From an uncultured Collinsella sp. (lineage in GTDB: Bacteria > Actinomycetota > Coriobacteriia > Coriobacteriales > Coriobacteriaceae): a stretch of DNA of 64,000 nt. Below, in pieces: positions 1 through 8,800 of the stretch; the first letter of the stretch is position 1; every line of letters starts with the position of its first letter. The stretch spans positions 1 to 64,000 of the forward strand of contig CALGZX010000135.1 in assembly GCA_937934165.1 (NCBI GenBank). The letters are read 5' to 3'. A program made the position numbers and the translations under genes. A model generated the notes under the pieces. It had not been told where the DNA came from. It made no database searches and was given only the letters and a program-made list of their open reading frames with translations.

Positions 1-29
1 TCCTTCTATAGGGCGCTGCGGGCAGGCAA

Positions 30-90
30 ACCATCACAACATTCGACGTTTTTTGCCAAAAACGGGAAAAGCATCGAATGTTGTGATGGT
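30..90. repeat. Inverted-repeat element, copy 1 of 3
   Basis: Two 17-bp perfect inverted arms, ACCATCACAACATTCGA (30-46) and its complement (74-90), enclose 27 bp that contain a small CGTTTTT/AAAAACG hairpin. The same arms recur at 4257-4319 and 14621-14680, so this is a dispersed repeat and not a terminator specific to one gene. It lies upstream of moaA. Confidence 0.85.
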
Positions 91-222
91 CTGTGTTGAG
101 GATGGGCTTGGAAGGTCCGTTTTGTTCGAGGTGACCTGTCCTGTCGTACGGGTGTCGGCATGATTCTCTCGTGGGGTATTATGTTTTCCGAAGAATAAAA
201 CGCCGCGTGAGGGGAGGGCTGC

Positions 223-1281
223 GTGGACGGGTACGTGCAACATGACGGTTTTGGCCGCGATATCAACTACCTGCGCATTGCCGTTACCGACAAGTGCAAT
301 TTCCGCTGCATCTATTGCATGCCGGCCGATGGCGTGGCGCCCCGCGCGCACGACGAGCTGCTCAGCGCTGAGGAAATCGTCCGCTTTGTGCGCTTGGTGG
401 CGGGGGAGGGCATTCGCCGCGTGCGTCTGACGGGCGAGCCGCTGGTCAGACGCCGTATTATTCCGCTCATTCGTGATATCCGCGCGATTCCGCAGATCGA
501 GGACATTTCGCTCACCACCAATGGCGCCCTGCTGCCCAAGCTGGCGCCGCAGCTCAAAGACGCCGGTCTTAACCGCGTCAACATTTCGCTCGACACGCTC
601 GACCCTACGCTCTTTGGAAAGATCACGCGCCTGGGTCGACTCGAGCAGACCATGGCCGGCATCGACGCGGCGCTGGCTTGGGGCTTTGAGCCCGTTAAGG
701 TCAACTGCGTTGTGGTGCGCCGACTCAACCAGGATGTGGCGGCCCTTGCGCGGCTCACGCTCGACCGACCCATCCACCTGCGCTTTATCGAATACATGCC
801 CATCGGTGACGAGCGCACGAGCTCGCATTGCGCCGTAGACCCTCACGCGCCCACGCTCAATCCCGAGCTGTGGGACGCGAGCGACACCGTGCCGAGCGAC
901 GAGCTGCGGGCGCGCATCAATGCCGGGGCCGCGGCGGCGGGACTGGGCGAGCTCGAGCTCGAGCCGCTCGACATCAACGACGCTCCTGCCGGCGCGGGCC
1001 CTGCGCGCTATTGGCACTTTTCGGGCGCGGCGGGAACGGTCGGCTTCATTAGCGCCATGTCCAATCATTTTTGCGCGAATTGCAACCGTTTGCGCCTGAC
1101 GGCCGATGGCAGCGTGCGTCCGTGCCTGTTCAGCGATGCCGAGTATTCGGTGCGCGACGCCCTGCGCCGTGGTGATGATATGCAGGTACTTTCGATTTGG
1201 CGCGATGCCGTGGCCCACAAACCGCAGGAACACGCGATAATTGAGGGCACGCAACGATTTATGTCCCAAATCGGAGGATGA
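223..1281 (+). CDS. moaA: GTP 3',8-cyclase MoaA (molybdenum cofactor biosynthesis)
   Basis: Radical-SAM enzyme for the first step of molybdopterin synthesis: GTP is cyclised to 3',8-cyclo-7,8-dihydro-GTP, which MoaC converts to cPMP. The N-terminal [4Fe-4S]-SAM motif is CNFRCIYC (C25, C29, C32). The C-terminal cluster motif HFCANCNRLRLT...RPCLF and the terminal MSQIGG (double glycine) are present. Length 352 aa is slightly above the usual 320-340. The GTG start at 223 follows a GAGGG Shine-Dalgarno (SD). The stop lies 4 bp before the moaC-mobB start, so the two form an operon. Odd: the SAM-contacting motif, normally LTGGEP, reads LTGEP, one glycine short. Confidence 0.95.
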   Translation: MDGYVQHDGFGRDINYLRIAVTDKCNFRCIYCMPADGVAPRAHDELLSAEEIVRFVRLVAGEGIRRVRLTGEPLVRRRIIPLIRDIRAIPQIEDISLTTNGALLPKLAPQLKDAGLNRVNISLDTLDPTLFGKITRLGRLEQTMAGIDAALAWGFEPVKVNCVVVRRLNQDVAALARLTLDRPIHLRFIEYMPIGDERTSSHCAVDPHAPTLNPELWDASDTVPSDELRARINAGAAAAGLGELELEPLDINDAPAGAGPARYWHFSGAAGTVGFISAMSNHFCANCNRLRLTADGSVRPCLFSDAEYSVRDALRRGDDMQVLSIWRDAVAHKPQEHAIIEGTQRFMSQIGG

Positions 1282-1285
1282 TCAT

Positions 1286-2587
1286 ATGGCCAAGAGCAGG
1301 TACGCCGATGCCACCAAGGCCGCTCGCAGGGCCGCGATGTCTGCCCACAAAGACACGGCTGCGGCCGGCGATGCCGTTGCAGGCGCGCAGCCGTCTGCCA
1401 GCGCTGTCACCAAGCCCGCCCGCGACGCCCGCCGCGACGAGCTGACGCACGTGGACGCCAAGGGCGAGGTGCGCATGGTTGACGTGTCCGACAAGGCCGA
1501 GACTCATCGCATCGCCATCGCCGAGGGCACCATCCTCATGCACCCCGAGACGCAGGCCATGGTGCTGCAGGACCGCGCCAAAAAGGGCGACGTGCTTGCC
1601 TGCGCACGCGTGGCGGGCATTATGGCCATCAAGCGCACGAGCGATATCATTCCCATGTGCCATCCTCTGCTCATTACCAAGAGCAAGTGCGATATTGAGC
1701 CCATCGCTCCGGCGGGGACGCCGGCCGAGGACGTGCCCGAGGGCTGGGCGCCGGCGCGCGTTGACGGGCAGGTTGGCTTTCATGTATTGGTTACGGCCGG
1801 CGTGACGGGTAAGACGGGTATCGAGATGGAGGCCCTGACTGGAGCGAGTGCTGCGTGCTTAACAATCTATGACATGTGCAAGGCGGTCGATCGCGGCATG
1901 GAGATCGTCGACGTGCGCCTGCTGCACAAGGAGGGCGGCCGCTCGGGCGTGTGGGATCGTGCCGAGCGTCAGGTCGCTGCTGTTGAGTCCGTGGCCGCTG
2001 ACGGTGCCGCGTCCGCGAGCGCACCCGTCGCCGTCGCGCCCGCAGCTCCGACACCGGCCGTCCCCGCGATCGCGTTTATCGGCTACCAAAACTCGGGCAA
2101 GACAACGCTCGTCGAGAAGGTTATCGCCGAGCTCACTCGCCGCGGCCTGCGCGTGGGTTCGCTCAAGCATCATGGGCATCATGGCTTTGATATCGACGTG
2201 CCCGCTAAGGACACCTGGCGCCATCACCAAGCCGGATCCAAGCACGTGGGCCTTATCTGCGCCACGCGCTGGGCGGAGTACGCCGACACGCGCGAGGAGG
2301 ACGAGATGCCCGCGCGTGAGCTGCTGTCGCGTTACAGCGATGTCGATGTGGTGATCATCGAGGGCTACAAGACCGAGGGCTTCGACAACATCGTGGTCGC
2401 GCGCTCCGGTGTCGACCGTCTGCGCGGCAAGAGCTCGCTCGACCTGGTTGACGGTCGCACGCTGGCGCTTGCCTGCAACGAGGCCCTGGCGCGTCAGGCC
2501 TTCGACGCCGGCTTTGCGACCCGAGCCATCAACATCAACGACGCCCGAGCCATCTGCGATCTTATCCAAGATCACCTTCAGGCTTGA
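1286..2587 (+). CDS. moaC-mobB: MoaC-MobB fusion: cPMP synthase fused to a molybdopterin-guanine dinucleotide P-loop protein
   Basis: 433 aa, start ATG 1286 with GGAGG 8 bp upstream; an upstream in-frame start at 1241 would overlap moaA and was not chosen. Residues ~1-45 are a low-complexity Ala/Lys-rich lead. Residues ~48-215 are MoaC, with MVDVSDK, IPMCHPLLITK, the GKTGIEMEALTGAS block and HKEGGRSG. After an Ala/Pro-rich linker, residues ~258-433 are MobB, with P-loop GYQNSGKTT, KHHGHHGFDID and IIEGYK. MoaC makes cPMP from the MoaA product; MobB is a GTP-binding accessory of Mo-bis-MGD cofactor assembly. Joining them in one chain is unusual, since each is normally a separate protein. The assignment of both domains is secure; their cooperation is inference. 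Confidence 0.93.
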   Translation: MAKSRYADATKAARRAAMSAHKDTAAAGDAVAGAQPSASAVTKPARDARRDELTHVDAKGEVRMVDVSDKAETHRIAIAEGTILMHPETQAMVLQDRAKKGDVLACARVAGIMAIKRTSDIIPMCHPLLITKSKCDIEPIAPAGTPAEDVPEGWAPARVDGQVGFHVLVTAGVTGKTGIEMEALTGASAACLTIYDMCKAVDRGMEIVDVRLLHKEGGRSGVWDRAERQVAAVESVAADGAASASAPVAVAPAAPTPAVPAIAFIGYQNSGKTTLVEKVIAELTRRGLRVGSLKHHGHHGFDIDVPAKDTWRHHQAGSKHVGLICATRWAEYADTREEDEMPARELLSRYSDVDVVIIEGYKTEGFDNIVVARSGVDRLRGKSSLDLVDGRTLALACNEALARQAFDAGFATRAININDARAICDLIQDHLQA

Positions 2588-2593
2588 CGCTGC

Positions 2594-2693
2594 GCCGGCC
2601 CCAAGCACCCCATCTCGCCCCTCAAGCCGTCGCTCGCGTACCAAAGTACGCGTCGCTCCTCTTTCGGGGCGACCTGGGGCACTTGGAACCGGC
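2594..2693. repeat. 100-bp imperfect palindrome after moaC-mobB
   Basis: GCCGG...CCGGC ends enclose successive matching blocks (CCCAAG/CTTGG, TCGCCCC/GGGGCGA, GCTCGCGTAC/GTACGCGTCGC) around a central CAAA. It may act as a large terminator hairpin although no T-tract follows. It could also be a degenerate repeat element. Confidence 0.6.
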
Positions 2694-2703
2694 TCGCTGC
2701 GCT

Positions 2704-2740
2704 GCCATAACCTGTCAAAAAGGGACAGGTTTATTATGGC
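2704..2740. repeat. Short palindrome with AACCTGTC/GACAGGTT arms
   Basis: GCCATAACCTGTC pairs across a 7-nt AAAAAGG loop with GACAGGTT followed by TTATGGC. It is possibly a diverged relative of the 33-bp palindromes found nearby, since it shares the GGGACAGG core. Confidence 0.5.
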
Positions 2741-2766
2741 AGGTTTTATCTGGGCAAACGCCATTT

Positions 2767-2799
2767 CCACCATAGAGGGGCCAGGCACCTTTGTGGTGG
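2767..2799. repeat. 33-bp palindromic repeat, copy 1
   Basis: The arms are CCACCATAGAGG and CCTTTGTGGTGG with GGCCAGGCA between them; the left arm has drifted. It belongs to the family seen at 4353, 5315, 14576 and 47731. Confidence 0.8.
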
Positions 2800-2973
2800 T
2801 TTTTGCTTTAGTAGATGTGTGGGACATGCCTTACAATCTACCAAGTAGTTCATGACGGGCGAAAAACGGAGAGAAGGGGCTTGATGCGTTCTTAATGTTT
2901 CATGCGGATAGATTGATTTGACAGACGGTGGCGACTGCCCGCCGTCCGCATTCGTATGAAACAAGGAGTTTCC

Positions 2974-4254
2974 ATGCTCGCCTCTCTTTTCTCAAAGCCT
3001 CAATCATCGCTGTCCGTGCAGGCCAAGCGCCTGGTGGCGATGCGCTTTCTCATCTACACCGGTTTTCAGACCAGCTACTTTATCGGCGTCATCGGAACGC
3101 TCACCTATGCAGACGATGCCTCGGTCGTGGCGACATCGCTGGCCGTCCTGTTTATGAACGTATTCGTGATCTTGGGATCCTTTGCGGGTGGCGCGGCGCT
3201 CGACGCCTGGGGCCCGCGCCGTCATTTCTTGCTGAGCATCGTGGGCACGCTGGCAACCGGCGCGGCGATCCTCGTTTTTGGCAGCGCGACCGGCATCGTC
3301 CTGCTCGGCGCGGTGCTCCTGGGCTTCGTGATGGGGTTTGCCCAGCCCATCGCCACGTCCTATCCGGCATATCTCACCGATGATCCCGTCGAGCTCAAAG
3401 ACATCAACTCCGCCATCGCCATGTTCTCAAACGTGAGTATCATCGTTGGCCCCACGCTGGGCGGCTTTGTCGCAGCTGCTGCGTCGTCGCGTGCGGTGTT
3501 CGTGCTCATGATGATTTTTACCGTACTGGCGCTCGTCGCCGGTTGGGGCTTTAGACCGCAGACCAGCCATGTCGCCGGAGATGCGGATGCCGATTCGGCA
3601 GAGGAAGGGGGGCGTGCGGGACAAAGCTCCAACCCCAGCACATCCACCCGTGCAACCTTCGCGACCAGCATCAAGACAGTCTTTACCAACAGCGTCCTCG
3701 CCCTACTGTTCTGCATCATCTTTCTTTCGAACTTTGGCTACGGTGCCTTCGATCCGCTGGAGTCGTTCTTCTACCGCGATGTCCTGCATGTCGGTGTTGA
3801 GTGGATGGGCTGGCTCTCATCGGCCAGCGGTGTGGGCGCGGTGCTGGGCGCCGTGGTCGCGCTCCGCTTGCCGTCGCGCCTGGTTAACCTTAAAACGCTG
3901 CTCGGGGCGCTTATGTCCGTGGGCGTGGGAAGTCTGATTTACGTGGGAACACCGTACGTAGGCGTGGCCCTCGTCGGCCAGATTGCCTTGGGCGTGGCCT
4001 GGGGCGTCGTCAACCCGCTTCATAACACCATCGCGCAAACGACGGCTCCGCTCGAGCAGCTCGGTCGCGTCAACTCGGTCATGGGCTTTGGCAACATGTT
4101 TGCCGGTGTGGCCCCGCTGGCGATTGCCCCGTGGCTGGCGGCGACGTTTGGTGTGCAGCAGACGCTCATCGGGGCGGGCATGGTCGTGACGGCGGTTCCC
4201 GCGGCGTTGCTGCTGTTTGGTCGCTGGCACTTGGATCGTGCCGCAAAGCAGTAA
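2974..4254 (+). CDS. Major facilitator superfamily (MFS) transporter
   Basis: 426 aa integral membrane protein, predicted secondary transporter of unknown substrate. It has about 12 hydrophobic segments in two halves separated by a hydrophilic loop (~residues 200-225, rich in Asp/Glu/Ser). The cytoplasmic motif A region appears as GGAALDAWGPRRH, where the usual DRxGRR is altered to DAWGPRR. Start ATG 2974 is preferred over ATG 2956 because AAGGAG lies 5 bp before it. The leader carries GTTTCAT at 2897 and ATGAAAC at 2956, which could form a stem ending just before the SD. It is a single-gene unit followed by two repeat elements. Drug or metabolite efflux is plausible but not shown. Confidence 0.85.
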   Translation: MLASLFSKPQSSLSVQAKRLVAMRFLIYTGFQTSYFIGVIGTLTYADDASVVATSLAVLFMNVFVILGSFAGGAALDAWGPRRHFLLSIVGTLATGAAILVFGSATGIVLLGAVLLGFVMGFAQPIATSYPAYLTDDPVELKDINSAIAMFSNVSIIVGPTLGGFVAAAASSRAVFVLMMIFTVLALVAGWGFRPQTSHVAGDADADSAEEGGRAGQSSNPSTSTRATFATSIKTVFTNSVLALLFCIIFLSNFGYGAFDPLESFFYRDVLHVGVEWMGWLSSASGVGAVLGAVVALRLPSRLVNLKTLLGALMSVGVGSLIYVGTPYVGVALVGQIALGVAWGVVNPLHNTIAQTTAPLEQLGRVNSVMGFGNMFAGVAPLAIAPWLAATFGVQQTLIGAGMVVTAVPAALLLFGRWHLDRAAKQ

Positions 4255-4256
4255 AA

Positions 4257-4319
4257 AACCATCACAACATTCGATGAAAATCGCGATTTTGCGGAAAAGC
4301 GTCGAATGTTGTGATGGTT
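4257..4319. repeat. Inverted-repeat element, copy 2 of 3
   Basis: The arms AACCATCACAACATTCGA and the complement enclose TGAAAATCGCGATTTT plus a short A-rich stretch. The centre is nearly identical to copy 3. It begins 3 bp after the MFS stop codon and may double as its terminator. Confidence 0.88.
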
Positions 4320-4352
4320 TGCGCCCCGGGCCAGGCCATCCTGCGAGTCCGG

Positions 4353-4385
4353 CCACCACAAAGGGGCCAGGCACCTTTGTGGTGG
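4353..4385. repeat. 33-bp palindromic repeat, copy 2
   Basis: CCACCACAAAGG and CCTTTGTGGTGG are perfect 12-bp arms around GGCCAGGCA, followed by TTTTTGCT. It lies 33 bp after inverted-repeat copy 2. The same pairing, in the opposite order, is seen at 14576-14680. Confidence 0.88.
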
Positions 4386-4479
4386 TTTTTGCTTTGACGG
4401 GCCGCGCCCGCGCTTTGGTATACCATGAACGCCACATCCAGATACACCCCACACCGCCGCACAACCCAGAAAGGCCCCC

Positions 4480-5301
4480 ATGGACGCCACCTTCAGCCAC
4501 ATCAAAGCCGTGTTCTGCGATATCGACGGCACGCTGCTCACGAGCCAGCACACGGTGTCCCCGCGTACCGTGGCGGCGATCCGCGCCTTGCGCGAGCGTG
4601 GCGTGCTCTTTGGCCTGTGCACCGGGCGCGACGCCCACGCGACCGAGGCCATGTACGAGCTCTGGGGTATCGAAGGCCTGGTGGACGTGCTCGTGGGCTG
4701 CGGTGGCGCCGAGGTCATCGATCGCGCGCACGGCATCAACGAGCTGAGCTATCCGCTGCCGGGCGAGACCATCGCGCGCATTTGCGAGCACATGGCAGAC
4801 CTGCCGGCAACGCCCGTTTGCCCTCGGGACGGCGTGCTCTATGTGCCCGAGAGCAATGCGTGCGTCGAGCACTTGTCGCGTGTCGACGGCGTGCCCTACA
4901 AGGTGGTCGACTTTTCCGAGTTTTTGCGCGAGCCGCAGGCCAAGGTGATGTTTACCATGGTGCCCGAGGCGATGCCGCAGGTCATCGAGCGGGCGTCGAT
5001 GCTCGCCGACGACACTGTTAAGGCTGCGGCTCTGCAGACCACGCAACGGCTCTACGAGTTCATGGATCCGCGCGTGTCCAAGACGCGCGGCCTTGTGCGC
5101 GTGGCGGAGCTCAACGGCATGGAGCTCCAGAACATCTGCGTGTTTGGCGATGCCGATAACGACACCTGCATGGTGGCCGACGCCGGCGTGGGCGTGGCCA
5201 TGGCAAACGGCAGCGATGCCACCCGCTCCGCCTCCGACTTTGTAACCGCGAGCAACGACAAAGACGGCATCGCGATCTTTATCGAGGAGCATCTGCTGTA
5301 G
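4480..5301 (+). CDS. Cof-type HAD-superfamily phosphatase
   Basis: 273 aa, the usual length for Cof/YidA hydrolases, which dephosphorylate sugar phosphates, FMN or related metabolites in the cytoplasm. Motif I is DIDGT (D14, D16), motif II lies in LCTGRD, and motif III/IV is FGDADND near residue 222. A cap domain of type C2 sits between. Start ATG 4480 is preceded by AGAAAGG. It is probably monocistronic. The substrate cannot be read from the sequence. Confidence 0.9.
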   Translation: MDATFSHIKAVFCDIDGTLLTSQHTVSPRTVAAIRALRERGVLFGLCTGRDAHATEAMYELWGIEGLVDVLVGCGGAEVIDRAHGINELSYPLPGETIARICEHMADLPATPVCPRDGVLYVPESNACVEHLSRVDGVPYKVVDFSEFLREPQAKVMFTMVPEAMPQVIERASMLADDTVKAAALQTTQRLYEFMDPRVSKTRGLVRVAELNGMELQNICVFGDADNDTCMVADAGVGVAMANGSDATRSASDFVTASNDKDGIAIFIEEHLL

Positions 5302-5314
5302 CGCCGGGGGAGAA

Positions 5315-5347
5315 CCGCCACAATGGGGATAGGCACCTTTGTGGTGG
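5315..5347. repeat. 33-bp palindromic repeat, copy 3
   Basis: CCGCCACAATGG and CCTTTGTGGTGG arms around GGATAGGCA, with two mismatches. It starts 13 bp after the HAD gene stop. Confidence 0.8.
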
Positions 5348-5641
5348 CCTCAGGCGATTTGGGCGAGTTGATGCCTGCAATCTGCGCGCAAATACCAATA
5401 TGGTTGTCTGAACATTACGCTTCTGACTACCGATGAGTTAAAGATATTCTCATCAGTTTGGTAGGGTATTTCTCCCGGTAAATGACCTACAGCTCATGGT
5501 CAATTTTCGACTGTTTACAGGATGTTTACTCTTGAGCAAAATGTTGTGCAAATAAATCTAATGCCATTAAAAAATGATGGGCAACTAAATTACCAGTAGA
5601 AACAAAAAATAGATAGCGAATAAACGAAGGTAAATCTGAGC

Positions 5642-5664
5642 AATTGTCAAGAGAATTGACAATT
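5642..5664. promoter_or_regulatory. Inverted repeat, candidate operator of the pilus genes
   Basis: AATTGTCAA and TTGACAATT are perfect 9-bp arms with a GAGAA spacer, placed 23 bp upstream of the putative -35. Symmetry and position suggest a repressor or activator site; the regulator is not in the window. Confidence 0.5.
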
Positions 5665-5686
5665 CGCTACAAAACTATCGGTTTAT

Positions 5687-5716
5687 TTGCCCAGATGTTC
5701 AAACAATCGTTAGAAT
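5687..5716 (+). promoter_or_regulatory. Candidate sigma-70-type promoter of the pilus genes
   Basis: TTGCCC, 18-bp spacer, TAGAAT, about 90 bp before the adhesin ATG. Confidence 0.4.
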
Positions 5717-5806
5717 AGTCATTACTAAGCGTGCGCAATTACAGATTGCGCAGATACGTTTGATAGTGAAAGAGCAAGATCGCGGTCTCTTGGGGAGGAG
5801 ACATCG

Positions 5807-8800
5807 ATGAAAGCAAATTCAGACAAATCTAAGCAGAGTAATAAAGCGACGCGCCGTGTGCTGGCAGGCGTTTTGTGCGGAGCCTCCGTGTTGAGCCTGG
5901 TACTGTCGCTCGTCATGCCTCCAATCTCGCAGGCCATTGCCAACGATGTCCAGGCGGGTGCAGCCGAGGAGACCATTGCGGACGGGGCGACTGGTGTAGA
6001 CGGTACCAACGTAAATGGCGAAAACCAGAATAGTGGCGCTATCGAAGGTGGCGAGGACGACCTCTCAAATGGTGTTGAGCAGGGTCACTCTGGGGATCAA
6101 CCTGAGGGTAAGCTGCAGGTCGAAGATAACGAGCCGGCGGATGGCAACGCTGTGATGGCGGCCGCGGAAGGTGGGCAGACTGAAACGGCATCCGACGAGA
6201 TAGATAGCGCGGAAAAGCTGAAATCTGAACTGGAGAAGGCAAGCGGCGCTGCCAACTTTACGCTTACGACAGATATTGCTACCAGTACGACAATTCAGCT
6301 CGGCAAAGACGGTAGCAATATCACGCTGAATCTAAACGGCCATAAGATTAAGCATACGAGTCCGAATCAACCCCTGTTTAATATCACCGGCGGTGCGACG
6401 TTAACCGTTAAGGATTCAAGACCTGTGGATGAACAGCCTGTTGGAAGTTCTCAAACGCTGAATGACCAGGGCGAGAATCTGAAGGCCGATAATTACGGCA
6501 AAAAAGCCGAGCTGGTTTACGACAACGATGGCATTCCGACTAGCCTCACCTACTACGTAACTGAATCGGTCGCAAGCGGAACCGGTACAACCGAGACTCT
6601 TAAAGCGTGTAAGGCTGATATCTGTAAGGCTGATGTCAATGGTGCCATTGTGGCTTGCGGTGGTACTGGTGATTTGAAGCTCATCAATCTTTACAACAAC
6701 GGTCACCTCAAGCTTGAGGGCGGTACTCTTACCCAGAAACAGGGCGATCACGTCGGTAATCTGATCTATGCCGAGAACGGTTCAACTGTTATCATGAACG
6801 GTGGCTACATTTGCGGCGCCGATACGGGAGACTCGGGTGCTGGCGCCGGCATTAAGGTGTCAAATTGTAATGGCAGACGGTCAACTTTTAAAATGACCAA
6901 TGGTGTAATCGCCGACAATACTGCTCCTAGCGGTGCTGGCGTTTTTGCAGAGGACTACGTTAATGCCTCCGAGGCGAATAATGATAACGAATCTACTAAG
7001 GGTCATCCTACAGTCGAGATGACTGGTGGCATAATTACCGGCAACTACACACGCGATTCTGTCGACGGCCTTGGCGGTGGCATCTTGGCTTCGGGCGGTA
7101 GTGTGACCGTTTCTGGTGGCTATATCACTAACAACAAATACGCTAAATTCTGCGGTAAGGATGGCAACGGTGACCATGGCGGCGCTGGGCTTGCTGCCAA
7201 GAACGGCACCCATGTCACTATTTCTGATGGTCAGATTACCGGCAACTACTCCGAGGAAGCCGGCGGCGGCGTTTACGTTACCGATGTCGAACGGAATGGC
7301 CAAACGTCTCGCTCGGGAATGGCGTGGCTGAATATCACGGGAGGAATTATTGCCTCTAACGTGAGCTACCGATCTGAAGGTGCCGGCATCCGAGTGGGCC
7401 AGATGGTTGACGCGATGATTAACGGCACTGAAGACAATAAAGTCTATATCACTAACAATCACTGCATGTCTCGCTTTGACTGGGGTGGCGGCGGCATCTT
7501 TGTTCAGGGAAACTCAAACCAAGGCAAGGAATATACTGCTGGTAGGCTATTCATATATAACTCGTACATTAGCGCCAATACAGCTGGCGGCTACGGCGGC
7601 GGCGTTGCAGTCTGCCCCACGGGCAAGACGTTGGTAACGAACACTGAGGGCACGGCAATCTTTGGCAATTCGTCTGCCGGCGATCAGTATGATGGCGAAG
7701 ATCGTTTTAAAAGCGATTATAAATATGCTTACAACTCACAGAACAATACCGGCAATGAAGCTAAACCCCATCTTTCAGGTGGTGGTAGTGGTAAGAATCA
7801 AGATAAAGATGCATACAAATCGGAGGTGTTTCGCACGAGCGGTCATGCCGATTTCTTCCTTGCGGCAGAGGCTGGCCATCAGGAACCGCTTGCGGCAGTA
7901 ATCGGCAAGATGCTCGGTGACGGAGACGCCAAGTATTCGGGAAGCAAAGAACGCAGTGATAACAAAGAACTCGGTGATAACGAAGAACTCTATGAGGCTA
8001 TCAAGATCCCTGCCAATGGCGGCGTGAAGATTTATCGGAGCGTCGGTCTGACTTCGGCTGTCCAAGTTGGAAGTAATGAAGCGAATAATGCGCAGAAAGC
8101 TGCCAGAACTTTCATCACGGGCAACTATTCCTGGGACCATGGTGGCGGCATCATGTCGAATGGCGACTTGTACCTAGGCGTGCCTGCGGATACGTACGTC
8201 TACCCGAGCCTTAAGCTGAAGGCAACCAAGAAGTTGGCCGGCCGTGAGCTTAAGGCTGGGGATTTCACCTTTACGGTCTACCGCAAGGATTCGGGCGATC
8301 CTATCGCTCGCGGGGTATTCAATCCTGACGCTTGCACTGAGGTTGGAACTGCGAGCAATGATGAAAGAGGCAACATCAAGTTTGACCTTGGTGAGCAGTT
8401 CACAGCGAACGGTACGACTGGCACGATTACATACTATTTGGTTGAAAATGCTGGCACTGATTCCGACATCACGTACGACCCGGCCGTGTACGAGATTACG
8501 GTTGAACTCGAAGAAGGCAAGAAAGATGTGCTCATGTCTGTTCCGATTCGGGATAATGCGACCGCGACCAAAGAGCTTGCAGTCCATAACTACACGATCA
8601 AAAAATTGAGTTGGACTAAACACTCCGGAGATTCAACTAACTCGCTGAGCAATCTGCAAAAGGACGAACAAGGCTATTATTCGATTGACGGCCCCGGCGG
8701 GGGAAAGACCTTCACCAACGCGTACACTCCGTACGCCTCCAGCGGCTTCTGGACTCCTAAGGCGACTAAGGTCGTTGAGGGCGGCGAGATGAAGGAGTTT

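Larger units (their letters stand above)
5348..5806. other. AT-rich promoter region of the pilus island
   Basis: About 460 bp without a gene, markedly lower in GC than the surroundings (5400-5760). It holds an inverted repeat at 5642, a promoter-like pair at 5687/5711 and the SD GGGGAGGAG just before the adhesin start. The composition fits a horizontally acquired or mosaic surface locus. Confidence 0.6.

Noticed and set aside
34..1269. Long minus-strand open frame across moaA
   Set aside because: GC-rich codon bias opens frames opposite real genes; the plus strand has the full MoaA motif set and an SD, so this is a shadow.
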